This document shows positions 1 through 8,600 of a stretch of 11,891 nucleotides of DNA, piece by piece. Where the stretch lies: assembly GCA_964475385.1 (NCBI GenBank), contig CAYYWV010000078.1, positions 1 to 11,891 on the forward strand, in the 5' to 3' direction. Position 1 is the first letter of the stretch. Every line of letters begins with the position of its first letter. The DNA comes from CAYYWV01 sp964475385. Lineage in GTDB: Bacteria; Pseudomonadota; Alphaproteobacteria; JAAXGF01. Below the pieces are notes generated by a model. It was not told the origin of the DNA and ran no database searches. It was given only the letters and a program-made list of their open reading frames with translations. The position numbers were made by a program, and so were the translations under genes.

Positions 1-24
1 ATGGTATTATAGTCGGATGCGACA

Positions 25-51
25 GGGGCGGCCGCACCAATCGGCCGCCCC
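25..51 (+). terminator. GC-rich hairpin, possible terminator of a gene left of the window
   Basis: A perfect 10-base-pair stem (GGGGCGGCCG, 25-34, pairing with CGGCCGCCCC, 42-51) encloses a 7-base loop. It lies about 110 bases before the first gene and fits the end of a transcript coming from outside the window. No run of T follows on either strand, so it is not a textbook intrinsic terminator. It could also be a structured leader or simply a transcription pause site. The direction is inferred from the plus-strand gene that follows. Confidence 0.4.
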
Positions 52-161
52 CGCGTGTCTCCGTCACAGCGCACGAATTCGTGATTTGGCGTTCGCGCGC
101 AGGTTCATTAGCTCAATAGCTCAGCGTCAAACTCCGTAACGTTCCGCATCCAGAGAGACAG

Positions 162-1121
162 ATGACCGATTCGGCCCCCGTCCCGCTTCAGCTTCTCGCG
201 CCCGAAAAGTTCCAGGATCCCGACGTGACCGCCGACGGCGAGCCGCGCGGACGGGTCGCCTTCTCGCGGCTCGCCACCCTGTGGTTCAACACGGGCACGC
301 TCTGCAACCTGACCTGCCGCAATTGCTATATCGAATCGAGCCCGCGCAACGACCGGCTCGTCTACCTGAGCGCGGACGAGGTGCGCGCCTATCTCGACGA
401 GATCGCGGACGGGGACTTCGGAACCGAGGAGATCGGCTTCACCGGCGGCGAGCCGTTCATGAACCCGGACATCGTGGCCATGCTCGACGAGGCGCTCGGG
501 CGCGGCTTTCGGGTTCTGGTGCTGACCAACGCGACCCGGCCGATGATGCGCCACGCCGACGCGCTCGTCGCCCTGCGCGCGCGCCACGGCGAGCGGCTGA
601 TTCTCAGGGTCTCGATCGACCATTACAGCCAGGCGTTGCACGAGCTCGAACGCGGCTCGGGAAGCTGGCGCTCGGCGATCGACGGACTGACCTGGCTCGC
701 CCGCAACGGCTTCCGCATCCACGTCGCGGGGCGGACCTGCTGGGGCGAGGCGGAAGCCGACCTGCGCAAGGGGTACGCCCGCCTGTTCGCCGAGCTCGGC
801 GTGCCGGTCAACGCCCAAGATCCGGTCGAACTCGTCCTCTTCCCCGAGATGGACCCCGACATGGACGTGCCCGAGATCACCGAAAAATGCTGGTCGATTC
901 TGGGCGTCGATCCGGCCGGAATGATGTGCGCCACCTCGCGCATGGTGGCCAAACGCAAAGGGGCCGCGCGACCGGTTGTCTTGTCCTGCACGTTGCTCGC
1001 CTACGACCCCCAGTTCGAGCACGGACACACGCTTGCCGAGGCGCAAGGGACGGTCAAGCTCAACCACCCCCATTGCGCGCGCTTCTGCGTCCTTGGCGGA
1101 GGCTCGTGCAGCCGCCCCTGA
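162..1121 (+). CDS. Radical SAM enzyme of unknown substrate, with cysteine-rich C-terminus
   Basis: This 319-residue protein carries the radical SAM 4Fe-4S signature CxxxCxxC at C48, C52 and C55, within LCNLTCRNCY. The SAM-binding GGE motif is at 95-97 in IGFTGGEPF. The family cleaves S-adenosylmethionine to a 5'-deoxyadenosyl radical. The region after the barrel has six more cysteines (C243, C256, C276, C305, C309, C316), the last three as Cx3Cx6C close to the C-terminus. This suggests an auxiliary iron-sulfur cluster, as in SPASM or twitch-domain enzymes that modify peptides or small molecules. The ATG at 162 has only a weak purine-rich stretch (AGAGAG, 152-157) before it. No precursor-peptide gene is evident beside it, and apaG and folE downstream do not reveal the substrate. 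Radical SAM membership is clear; the substrate is unknown. Confidence 0.93.
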   Translation: MTDSAPVPLQLLAPEKFQDPDVTADGEPRGRVAFSRLATLWFNTGTLCNLTCRNCYIESSPRNDRLVYLSADEVRAYLDEIADGDFGTEEIGFTGGEPFMNPDIVAMLDEALGRGFRVLVLTNATRPMMRHADALVALRARHGERLILRVSIDHYSQALHELERGSGSWRSAIDGLTWLARNGFRIHVAGRTCWGEAEADLRKGYARLFAELGVPVNAQDPVELVLFPEMDPDMDVPEITEKCWSILGVDPAGMMCATSRMVAKRKGAARPVVLSCTLLAYDPQFEHGHTLAEAQGTVKLNHPHCARFCVLGGGSCSRP

Positions 1122-1215
1122 CGGCCGCAAAAGCCTGCCCGCGCCGCTGGACAAAGGAGAACGCGCGCCCGATATTTAGGGCCTGGGCCCGGTGCGGCCG
1201 GGCGCAAGCCAACCG

Positions 1216-1233
1216 CCGGCCTTCCGAGGCCGG
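1216..1233 (+). other. Short perfect hairpin between radical SAM gene and apaG
   Basis: CCGGCCT (1216-1222) and AGGCCGG (1227-1233) form a 7-base-pair stem around a TCCG loop, followed by TTT and then a G-run. It lies 24 bases before the apaG ATG. It could be a weak terminator for the radical SAM gene or structure in the apaG leader. The rest of this 136-base gap holds a Shine-Dalgarno-like AAAGGAGA near 1154 with no start codon at a useful distance, and nothing else I recognise. Confidence 0.3.
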
Positions 1234-1257
1234 TTTCGGGGGTATCGACGGACGGCG

Positions 1258-1650
1258 ATGTACAGAAAGACGACGCGCGCGATCGAGGTCACGGTTCAAC
1301 CGGTCTATTTGGAGGATCAGTCCTCGCCCGACGAGGGCCGGTTCGTCTGGGCTTATCACATTCGGATCGAGAACCACGGGCCCGAAACGGTCCAGCTTCG
1401 CAACCGGCGTTGGCGGATCACCGACGGCAACGGCCAGATCCACGAGGTGCGCGGCGCCGGCGTGGTCGGCGAACAGCCGGTGCTTCACCCGGGCGAGGCT
1501 TTCGAGTATACGAGCGGAACGCCGCTCGGCACGCCGTCGGGCTTCATGGTCGGCAGCTTCGAGATGGAGACCGAGAACGGGGATCTCTTCGATGTCGCCG
1601 TTCCGGCCTTCTCGCTCGACAGCCCGCACCAGCCCATGAACATCCACTGA
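1258..1650 (+). CDS. apaG: ApaG protein (Co2+/Mg2+ efflux-associated, ApaG domain)
   Basis: This 130-residue protein is a single ApaG domain, a fibronectin-III-like beta sandwich, and matches the usual family length of about 125-130. Recognisable features are WAYHIRIENHG (31-41), the RRWRITDGNG stretch (50-59), the GxGxxG motif GAGVVG (66-71) and the C-terminal signature YTSGTPL...GFMVGSFEM (84-103). In enterobacteria apaG is linked to cobalt resistance and magnesium efflux phenotypes, but its biochemical role is not settled. The domain also occurs in eukaryotic F-box proteins and PDIP38. I chose the ATG at 1258. A GTG at 1192 would add 22 non-conserved residues and cover the hairpin before the gene. 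The ribosome binding site is weak. folE follows 58 bases later, so co-transcription is possible. Confidence 0.95.
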   Translation: MYRKTTRAIEVTVQPVYLEDQSSPDEGRFVWAYHIRIENHGPETVQLRNRRWRITDGNGQIHEVRGAGVVGEQPVLHPGEAFEYTSGTPLGTPSGFMVGSFEMETENGDLFDVAVPAFSLDSPHQPMNIH

Positions 1651-1696
1651 AGCGCCCGAGGCGAAGGCCCGGTCCGCCCCCTTCACAGCGATTATC

Positions 1697-1704
1697 GAGG
1701 AGAG
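1697..1704 (+). promoter_or_regulatory. Ribosome binding site that sets the GTG start of folE
   Basis: GAGGAGAG ends four bases before the GTG at 1709, a good Shine-Dalgarno match. It favours this GTG over the next in-frame GTG at 1727. Confidence 0.7.
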
Positions 1705-1708
1705 ATCG

Positions 1709-2356
1709 GTGAGCGCAGGAAAACCCGTGAGCGTGGTCGATAAGGCCGCCAAGCCAACCCCGGCCGAAGCGGCCGTGACCCGCGCCGAGGCCGAAGCGGC
1801 CGTGCGCACCTTGATCCGCTGGACCGGCGACGACCCCGACCGCGAGGGCGTTCTGGAGACCCCGGCCCGCGTGGTCCGCGCCTGGGAAGAGTACTTCTCA
1901 GGCTACCGCCACGATCCCGTCGAGATCCTCGCCCGGACCTTCGAGGAGCACGAGAACTACGACGAGATGATCGTGCTGCGCGACATCCGCTTCACCTCGC
2001 ACTGCGAGCACCATATCGCGCCGATCATCGGCAAGGCCCATGTCGCCTATCTGCCGCGCAAGCGCGTGGTCGGGATCAGCAAGCTCGCGCGCCTCGTCGA
2101 CGTCTTCGCCCGCCGCCTCCAGATCCAGGAGAAGCTGACCGCTCAGATCGCCGACACCATCCAAGACGTGCTCCAGCCGCGCGGGGTCGCCGTCGTCATC
2201 GAGGCCGAGCATCACTGTATGACGACCCGCGGCATTCACCGCCCCGGCACGGTCATGGTGACGAGCCGTATGCTCGGCGGCTTTCGGACCGACCCGTCGA
2301 CCCGGCGCGAGTTCCTCAACATGATCGGCACCCCGAGCTCGCGCGAGATCCGGTAG
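1709..2356 (+). CDS. folE: GTP cyclohydrolase I (type I, zinc enzyme)
   Basis: The enzyme converts GTP to 7,8-dihydroneopterin triphosphate and formate, the entry to folate synthesis and, in bacteria, to queuosine precursors. It acts in the cytoplasm as a homodecamer. The 215-residue length fits type I FolE. The zinc ligands are visible as C99 and H102 in SHCEHH and C170 in AEHHCM, equivalent to Cys110, His113 and Cys181 of E. coli. The family blocks DREGVLETPARV (44-55), YLPRKRVVGISKLARLV (114-130) and QEKLTAQIA (140-148) are intact. The first 22 residues or so are Ala/Lys-rich and variable. The start is a GTG with a strong ribosome binding site. trkH begins 34 bases after the stop. The intact metal site means zinc-independent FolE2 is excluded. 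Confidence 0.98.
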   Translation: MSAGKPVSVVDKAAKPTPAEAAVTRAEAEAAVRTLIRWTGDDPDREGVLETPARVVRAWEEYFSGYRHDPVEILARTFEEHENYDEMIVLRDIRFTSHCEHHIAPIIGKAHVAYLPRKRVVGISKLARLVDVFARRLQIQEKLTAQIADTIQDVLQPRGVAVVIEAEHHCMTTRGIHRPGTVMVTSRMLGGFRTDPSTRREFLNMIGTPSSREIR

Positions 2357-2390
2357 GACGGCGGCCGCGGCGCTGGACAAGACCCGCCGC

Positions 2391-3890
2391 TTGGCCAATC
2401 ATCCGCCGTTTCCCGGAACCGTCCGAACCGGAATCCGCGGCGTGCTTGATATCCGCCCCATCCTGTTCGTCGTCGGGGTTCTGCTCGCGATCCTGGCGTC
2501 GTTCATGTTCCTGCCCGCGCTGGTCGACGCCGCCACGGGCAGCGGCGACTGGCGCGTCTTTTTGACGTCGGCTTTCTTCACCCTGTTCATCGGGGTGACC
2601 CTTGCGCTCGGCACCCGGACCGGGCCGCTGAGTCTTTCGGTCCGCCAGACCTTTCTTCTGACCACGCTTTCGTGGACGGTGATGGCCGCTTTCGCGGCGC
2701 TGCCTTTCGTGTTCGCCGACCTCGGGCTCGACTTCACCGACGCCTACTTCGAATCGATCTCGGGGCTGACGACGACCGGCTCGACGGTGATGAGCGGACT
2801 CGACGCCATGCCGCGCGGCATCCTTCTGTGGCGCGCGCTTTTGCAGTGGCAGGGAGGCATCGGGATCATCGTCATGGCGATCGCGGTGTTGCCGATGCTG
2901 CGGATCGGCGGGATGCAGCTTTTCCGCACCGAATCCTCGGACAAGTCGGAAAAGGTGCTGCCCCGCGTCGCCCAGACCGCGGCCGCGATCGGGGTCGTCT
3001 ACGTCGGCATGACGGCCGCCGCCGCGGTCTCTTACTGGGCGACGGGCATGAGCGTCTTCGACGCCGTCGTCCACGCCATGACGACCATTCCGACGGGCGG
3101 ATACTCGAACTACGACGCCTCGGTCGGCCACTTCAACAACCCCTATACGGAGTGGGCGGTCTCGTTCTTCATGCTGCTCGCGGGCGCCCCGGTCATCCTC
3201 TACTTCCAGCTCGTGCGCGGGCATTGGCGCGACTTCTTTTGCGACACCCAGGTGCAGACCTACTTCGGCATCGGCATCGGGGTGACGGCGGCGATGACGG
3301 CTTGGCTGTGGTTCAGCCTCGACATGCGCGACATGGCGTCGGTGCGGCATGCGGTATTCAACCTGATCTCCATGATCACAGGCACCGGCTACGCCGCGAC
3401 CGATTTCGTCGCCTGGGGGCCGTTCCCGATGGTCGTCCTTCTGTTCGTGATGTTGATCGGCGGTTGCACCGGTTCGACCGCCGGCGGCATCAAGGTCTTC
3501 CGGGTGCAGGTTCTGGTCTCCGTCGCCGCCGTCCAGATCAGAAGGCTTCTCCAACCCCACGCCGTGTTCGTTCCCCGGTTCAATCGCAAACCGTTGTCCA
3601 CGTCGGCGGCCTCGGCGGTGACCAGTTTCTTGTTCTTGGTGATGGCGAGCTTCGCCGCGATCACGCTCGCGCTCGCGCTTCTCGGCCTCGACTTCATGAG
3701 CGCGGTCTCGGGCGCGGCGACCGCGATCGCCAACGTCGGCCCCGGTCTCAGCGAACTGATCGGGCCTGCGGGCAACTTCTCGAGCCTGCCGGCGGCGGCG
3801 AAATGGGTGCTTTCGGCGGCCATGCTTCTCGGCCGGCTCGAGTTCTTCACGGTTCTGGTGCTGTTCACCCCGCGCTTCTGGCGGGGCTGA
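2391..3890 (+). CDS. trkH: TrkH-family potassium uptake membrane protein
   Basis: This 499-residue inner-membrane protein has the fourfold pore architecture of the TrkH/KtrB superfamily. One selectivity-filter segment is visible per repeat: TTTGST (127-132), TTIPTGGYS (231-239), TGTGYA (330-335) and IANVGPG (446-452). The gating-loop region GGCTGSTAGGIKVFR (357-371) is also present. Many hydrophobic segments alternate with short loops throughout. The family takes up K+ with a cytoplasmic nucleotide-binding TrkA partner, and no trkA gene is in this window. E. coli TrkH has 483 residues. The TTG at 2391 has no clear ribosome binding site. An in-frame GTG at 2442 would give 482 residues and is an alternative start. 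The gene converges on the HerA-like gene with a 12-base gap. TrkG or TrkI are other possible names; the family is certain. Confidence 0.95.
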   Translation: MANHPPFPGTVRTGIRGVLDIRPILFVVGVLLAILASFMFLPALVDAATGSGDWRVFLTSAFFTLFIGVTLALGTRTGPLSLSVRQTFLLTTLSWTVMAAFAALPFVFADLGLDFTDAYFESISGLTTTGSTVMSGLDAMPRGILLWRALLQWQGGIGIIVMAIAVLPMLRIGGMQLFRTESSDKSEKVLPRVAQTAAAIGVVYVGMTAAAAVSYWATGMSVFDAVVHAMTTIPTGGYSNYDASVGHFNNPYTEWAVSFFMLLAGAPVILYFQLVRGHWRDFFCDTQVQTYFGIGIGVTAAMTAWLWFSLDMRDMASVRHAVFNLISMITGTGYAATDFVAWGPFPMVVLLFVMLIGGCTGSTAGGIKVFRVQVLVSVAAVQIRRLLQPHAVFVPRFNRKPLSTSAASAVTSFLFLVMASFAAITLALALLGLDFMSAVSGAATAIANVGPGLSELIGPAGNFSSLPAAAKWVLSAAMLLGRLEFFTVLVLFTPRFWRG

Positions 3891-3902
3891 ACGACGCCGC
3901 TC

Positions 3903-5546
3903 TTAGCGAATCTGACGCCGCCAGCGCTCGATCGTTTCGGCGACGATATCCTCGTGGCCCTGGTCCTCGGCCTGCCAGGCGATCGAGAAGGGAGCGCTCC
4001 CGCTCCGCGGTCGAAGGCTTTCGTCGAGGGTGTCGAAGCAGACCCGCATGGGCACGGTCACGCCTTCGCCGACGACCACCGCCTCCTGGACCTTGAGCGA
4101 CGGCAAGGCGGAGAGCAGGCCGAACGAGCCCTCGGGAAGCGCGTCGTGGACGAACTTGTGGTCGCGCTCGTTGCTCATGCGCAGCGCGAACAGGGTGTTG
4201 CATTGGGACAGGATCGTCGGGTCGAGCTCGGACGGCCGCTGGCTGACGAGGCAAAGCGAGACCCCGTACTTGCGCCCTTCCTTGGCGATCCGCGCGATCG
4301 AGCGCCGGGTCGGCCCGAACCCCACCGCAGGATCGGACGAGACGTAACGGTGCGCCTCCTCGCAGACGAGAAGGACCGGAAACGCCTGGGGCCGCACGTT
4401 CCAGAGCGCGAAGTCGAAGATCATCCGACACAAGACCGAAACCACCGCATCGACGATCTCGGACGGAACGCCGGAGAGGTCGATGATCGAGACCGGCCGT
4501 CCCGAGACCGGGATTCGGAGGATTCGGCCGAGCACGTCGGCCATGGTGTCGGCGACCGTGAAACCCGAGAACATGAAGGCGAAGCGCCGGTCCGAGCGCA
4601 GCGCGTCGAGCCGCGATTTGAGGCGCAGGAACGGCGCCGTGCCGTCGGGTTTATCGAGCTTGCCAAGGGCGCTGTCTATGGCCTTGATCAGATCGCCGAA
4701 CCGGTAAGGAATCGGGGTGTCCACGGTCACATACTCGTCGCTGCCGGCGAGCGCGCAGTACTTGCGCTTGGCCTCGAGGATCGCGGCCTTGAGAATCGCG
4801 ATGTCGGCCTCGCGGTCGGCCTCGTGGCCGCCGACCATAACCGCCACCGTCTCTTCGAAGTTGAGAAGCCAGTACGGCAGATGAAGGTTGCCGGGGTCGA
4901 TGAGTTCGGCGAGGTCGCCGAAGGCCTGGGAGTACTCGTCGTGGGGATCGAGAAGCACGACGCGGCCGTTCGGGTTCTGCTCGAGAATCCGGTGAAGGAT
5001 CAGGGCGACCGTGCAGGACTTGCCCGATCCGGTCGTGCCGAGCACGGCGAAGTGCTTGGCGAGCAGCTCGTCGGTGATCAAATAGGCGGGCAGAGTATGG
5101 TCCTGATAAAGCGTGCCGATGCGCACGTTGGCGCTTTGCGGGCGGGCGTAGATCGCGCTGATCTCGTCGCGCTGGGTGGCGTAGATCTCCGCCCCCAACG
5201 TCGGGTAGATCGAGACCCCGCGCTGGAAGACGGGGGCGTCGCCGCCCTTGTCGTCCATCGCCTCGCAGATCAGCTCGATTTCGACCACGCCCTCGATCTC
5301 GTCGCCGAGAAGCGCGGGGTCGGTGAGCCTGAGCGCCGAGACGATCCCGTAGACGCTCGATTCGCTCGTCCGCATCTTGACCAACGTGCCGATCTGGACC
5401 CCGCCTGCGGCGCGGGTCGCCGCATCGTTGCGGAACACGCCCGAGACCTGCGCGCCGGAAACCGCGATCACCCGTCCGAGAACGGGCGAATCGCCCGCCG
5501 GCCCCACGTCGTCGAGCGGGAGATCGTCAATCGTCACGTCGTTCAT
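3903..5546 (-). CDS. HerA/DUF87-type ATP-binding protein (putative DNA translocase)
   Basis: This 547-residue protein of the HerA-FtsK P-loop superfamily has an N-terminal HAS-barrel-like beta region (about 22-95). Walker A GTTGSGKS is at 170-177, followed by LLDPHDEYS (198-206). Walker B VLLVCEEAH is at 391-399 with the paired glutamates E396 and E397. A sensor/arginine-finger stretch from GRKYGVS to SQRPSELDP covers 424-443. HerA proteins are hexameric DNA-pumping motors. In archaea they work with the nuclease NurA in end resection, and in bacteria some pair with Sir2 or nuclease genes in phage defence. No such partner is adjacent: upstream is the RND pump (90-base gap) and downstream the convergent trkH. 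The ATG at 5546 has no strong ribosome binding site. Read-through from the efflux operon is possible. The family is clear; the biological role is not. Confidence 0.9.
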   Translation of the reverse strand: MNDVTIDDLPLDDVGPAGDSPVLGRVIAVSGAQVSGVFRNDAATRAAGGVQIGTLVKMRTSESSVYGIVSALRLTDPALLGDEIEGVVEIELICEAMDDKGGDAPVFQRGVSIYPTLGAEIYATQRDEISAIYARPQSANVRIGTLYQDHTLPAYLITDELLAKHFAVLGTTGSGKSCTVALILHRILEQNPNGRVVLLDPHDEYSQAFGDLAELIDPGNLHLPYWLLNFEETVAVMVGGHEADREADIAILKAAILEAKRKYCALAGSDEYVTVDTPIPYRFGDLIKAIDSALGKLDKPDGTAPFLRLKSRLDALRSDRRFAFMFSGFTVADTMADVLGRILRIPVSGRPVSIIDLSGVPSEIVDAVVSVLCRMIFDFALWNVRPQAFPVLLVCEEAHRYVSSDPAVGFGPTRRSIARIAKEGRKYGVSLCLVSQRPSELDPTILSQCNTLFALRMSNERDHKFVHDALPEGSFGLLSALPSLKVQEAVVVGEGVTVPMRVCFDTLDESLRPRSGSAPFSIAWQAEDQGHEDIVAETIERWRRQIR

Positions 5547-5636
5547 GAGCCGAGGCTAGCCGTCAACCGGTAAACAATCGTAAAGAGCCGGTCGGCGGGG
5601 CCTGCGCAACGGCCCGAAACCGGGCGTCCAGGCCTG

Positions 5637-8600
5637 TTACTCGGCGGCCCGTTTGGCGACCGGGGTCGGCGTCGGCAGCTTGGCCTCGCGCCCGAACATG
5701 CGGGCGAAATCGCGCTGCACGGCGATCAGCGCCGGCACCACGAACAAAACGAGAAGCGTCGTCGCCATGAGGCCGAAGACGATGGTCAGAGCCATCGGAA
5801 TGAGAAACTGCGCCTGCAAGCTGGTTTCGAACAAAAGCGGCGTCAGCCCGCCGATGGTCGTCGCCGAGGTGAGTATCACCGCCCGCAACCGGTCGCGGGT
5901 GCCGTCGACGATCGCGGCGATCGGACCTTCGCCGCGGCCCAGGCGCTCGTCGATGGTGGTGACCAGAATGATCGAATCGTTGATCACGATTCCCGAAAGC
6001 CCGACCAGCGCGACGACGCTCAGAATCGTGAGGTCGTAGCCCAGCAGAAGATGGCCGATGGTCGCCCCGACGAAGCCGAGCGGGATCACCGACATGACCA
6101 CCAGCGGGCGGGCGTAGCTGCCGAACGCCCAGGCGAGAATAAGATAGATCGCGACCAGGCCGAGCATCGCGCCGAACCGGATGTCGCCCATGGTCTGGGC
6201 CTGCTCCTCGGCCTTGCCGGCGAAGCGAACTTCGACCCCGTGGCGACGCGCAATCTCGCGAACGCCGTCGCGAACCAGCGCGTTGAGCACGTCGTCGTTG
6301 GTGGTCACGCTCTTGTCGATCTCGGCCGTGACCGCCGCCTCGCGCACGCCGTTCTCGCGCTTGATGCGGGAGAAGCCGATCCGTTCATAGCGATCTACGA
6401 TCTCTTTGAGCGCCACTTCGGCGCCCGAAGGACTGCGCAGGTACAGGCTGTCGAGGGCGGCGAGGTCGATCGCCCCGCGCGGAAGCATGACCCGCACCGT
6501 CACCTCCTCGTCCCCGCGGGCGAAGCGGGTCGCGATCGTGCCCTCGAAGGCGCCGCGGAGCTGACGGCCGAGCGATTCGGCGGTAAACCCCAGCGCTTTG
6601 CCGTGGGCGTTGAGCTTGAGGATCGCCTCGCGCTTGCCATAGGGCAGATCGTCCTCGATGTCGCTTACCCCGGGATAGCGAGCGAGCAGGCCGCGGACCT
6701 CCGCCGCCGCCGCCTTGAGGCCGTCGAGGTTTTCGCCGGACAAGCGGACGTCGATCTCGCGCCCCGGCGGGCCGCCCTGAGCGGGCACGATGGTCAAGGT
6801 CTCAAGGCCCGGCAGCGGGCGCACCTCGGCGCGCCAGGCGTCGATGAACTGGGCGCTGGTGATCGTGCGCTGGTCGGTCGGCGCCAGCTCGACCATCATG
6901 CCGCCGATCTGATCGCCCGCGCTTGCGTCCATCTCGCGCCCGACTTGAGTCCCGACCTTGCCGACATCGACCAGGACAAGCCCGCCCTTGCCGCCGGTAA
7001 GACGATCTTCGGCGACGCGCAGCGCGCGCTCGAGCTCATCGATCATCGCAACCGTCCGGGCGCGCGGGGTGCCGGCCGCGAACTCGACGTTGGCGTAGAC
7101 CCAGTCGACCTCGGGCTGGGGGAAGAAGACGAAGCTCACCCGGCCGCCGAAAATGAGTCCCAGGGTCAGAACCAGCATGGCGACCGCAGTGGCGAGCGTC
7201 GCGTAGCGCCAGCGCACGCAGAGCAAAACCATGCGCCGGAACGGCCCGTCGCGAAAACGCGCGAAACCGCGATTGAACCACCGCCGGAGCGGCCAGTCGC
7301 GCGCCGCACGGTGGCTGAACGCCCCGCGGAGATGCCCGGGCAGAACCAGAAAGCACTCGACGAGGCTCGCCGCGATGATCGCGACGACCACCAGCGGGAT
7401 GGCGCGGATGATCTCGCCCATGATGTCCGAGATCAACATCAGCGGAAGGAAGGCCGCGACCGTGGTCAGCGAGGCGCTCATCACCGGCACGGCCATGCGC
7501 CGGGCCCCGCTTTCGGCGGCATCGAGCGGATCGAGCCCCTGCCTGTGGAGGGTCTCGGCGTGCTCGCCGACCACGATCGCGTCGTCGACCACGATGCCGA
7601 GCGCCATGATCATCCCGAACAGGCTGACCATGTTGATCGACTGGCCGCTCGCCAGCATGATCGCGAGCGTGGTCATCAAGGCGACCGGAATCCCCGCCGC
7701 CACCCAGAACGCGACCCGGCCGTTGAGAAAGATGAACAGGATCGCGACCACGAGGATCAGGCCGCTCAAGCCGTTGCGCAGGAGAAGGTTGATCCGGCTC
7801 CGAATCAGCTCGGCTTCGACGTTGTAAACGTCGACGTTCAGGTTCGGCGGGAGAATCGCCCGCAGCTCTTTGACGTATTCCGCGACCGTGTCGGCGACCG
7901 CAAGCGCGTCGGCGTCGAGCGCGCGCTGGACGTGGAGCTCGATCGCCCGCTGGCCGTTGCGGCGCACGGTGACGCCGCCGTCCTTGAACCGCTCTGAGAC
8001 CTTGGCGATATCGCGCAGCCGGATCTTCTCGCCGTTCGGAAGGGCGCGAATCGTGATGGCGCCGACCTCTCGCGCCGTCTTGGCGAGCCCGAGGCTGCGG
8101 ATCTGCACCTCGTTCTCGCCCCGGGTGCCGCCTGCGGGCAGATCGCGCGAAGAGCCCCCGATCGCGCGCGCGATATCGTCGGGCGTCAGGTTGAGCCGGC
8201 GCAACGTCGCCTCGTCGACCTCGACCCAGATCTCCTCGTCGCGCGCGCCGATCAGGTCGACCTTGGCGATCCCGCGAGCGAGCAGATCCTCGCGCGCGCG
8301 CTTGGCGAAGGCCTTGAGCGCGGTCTCCGAAAAGGGGCCGGAAAGCACGATGCGGGTGATGTTGTCGTAGCGCACGAGCCGCTTGATGACCGGGCGCTCG
8401 CTGTCCTCGGGCAGCGTGGTCACCTGACCGACTGCGGTTTCCACATCGGCCAGCGCGGCCTGCATGTCGGTGTCGGGGTAAAACTCGATAACGATCACGC
8501 CGAGCCCTTCGCGCGAGATCGAGCGCACGCGCTTGACCCCATCGAGAAAGCGAACCTCGGGCTCGATCGCCTGGACGATGGTCGAATCCACGTCCTCGGC

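Noticed and set aside
6..11. Perfect TATAAT on the minus strand at the left edge
   Set aside because: The position 17 bases upstream reads CGGCCG, not a -35 box, and any product would lie outside the window.
101..125. tRNA-like stretch with repeated TAGCTCA (109-115 and 117-123)
   Set aside because: It resembles a D-arm only. No acceptor stem, anticodon arm or TTC-loop can be folded around it.
108..1154. Open frame (348 codons) on the minus strand opposite the radical SAM gene
   Set aside because: It is the antisense shadow of a gene with an unmistakable CxxxCxxC and GGE signature.
3903..5546. HerA-like gene as part of a phage defence system
   Set aside because: No Sir2, nuclease or other effector gene is adjacent and no mobile-element signs surround it, so a defence assignment is not supported.
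3954..5573. Long open frame (539 codons) on the plus strand opposite the HerA-like gene
   Set aside because: It is the same kind of GC-driven shadow, opposite a gene with intact Walker motifs. It has no recognisable motif.
5612..5625. Small hairpin after the pump gene (GCCCG/CGGGC)
   Set aside because: The stem is only five base pairs and has no T-run on the minus strand, too weak to call a terminator.
6051..7997. Long open frame (648 codons) on the plus strand opposite the RND pump
   Set aside because: It is antisense to a clear pump gene. Its composition is charged and rich in Asp, Arg, His and Glu, as expected from reading GC-rich codons backwards, and no domain is visible.
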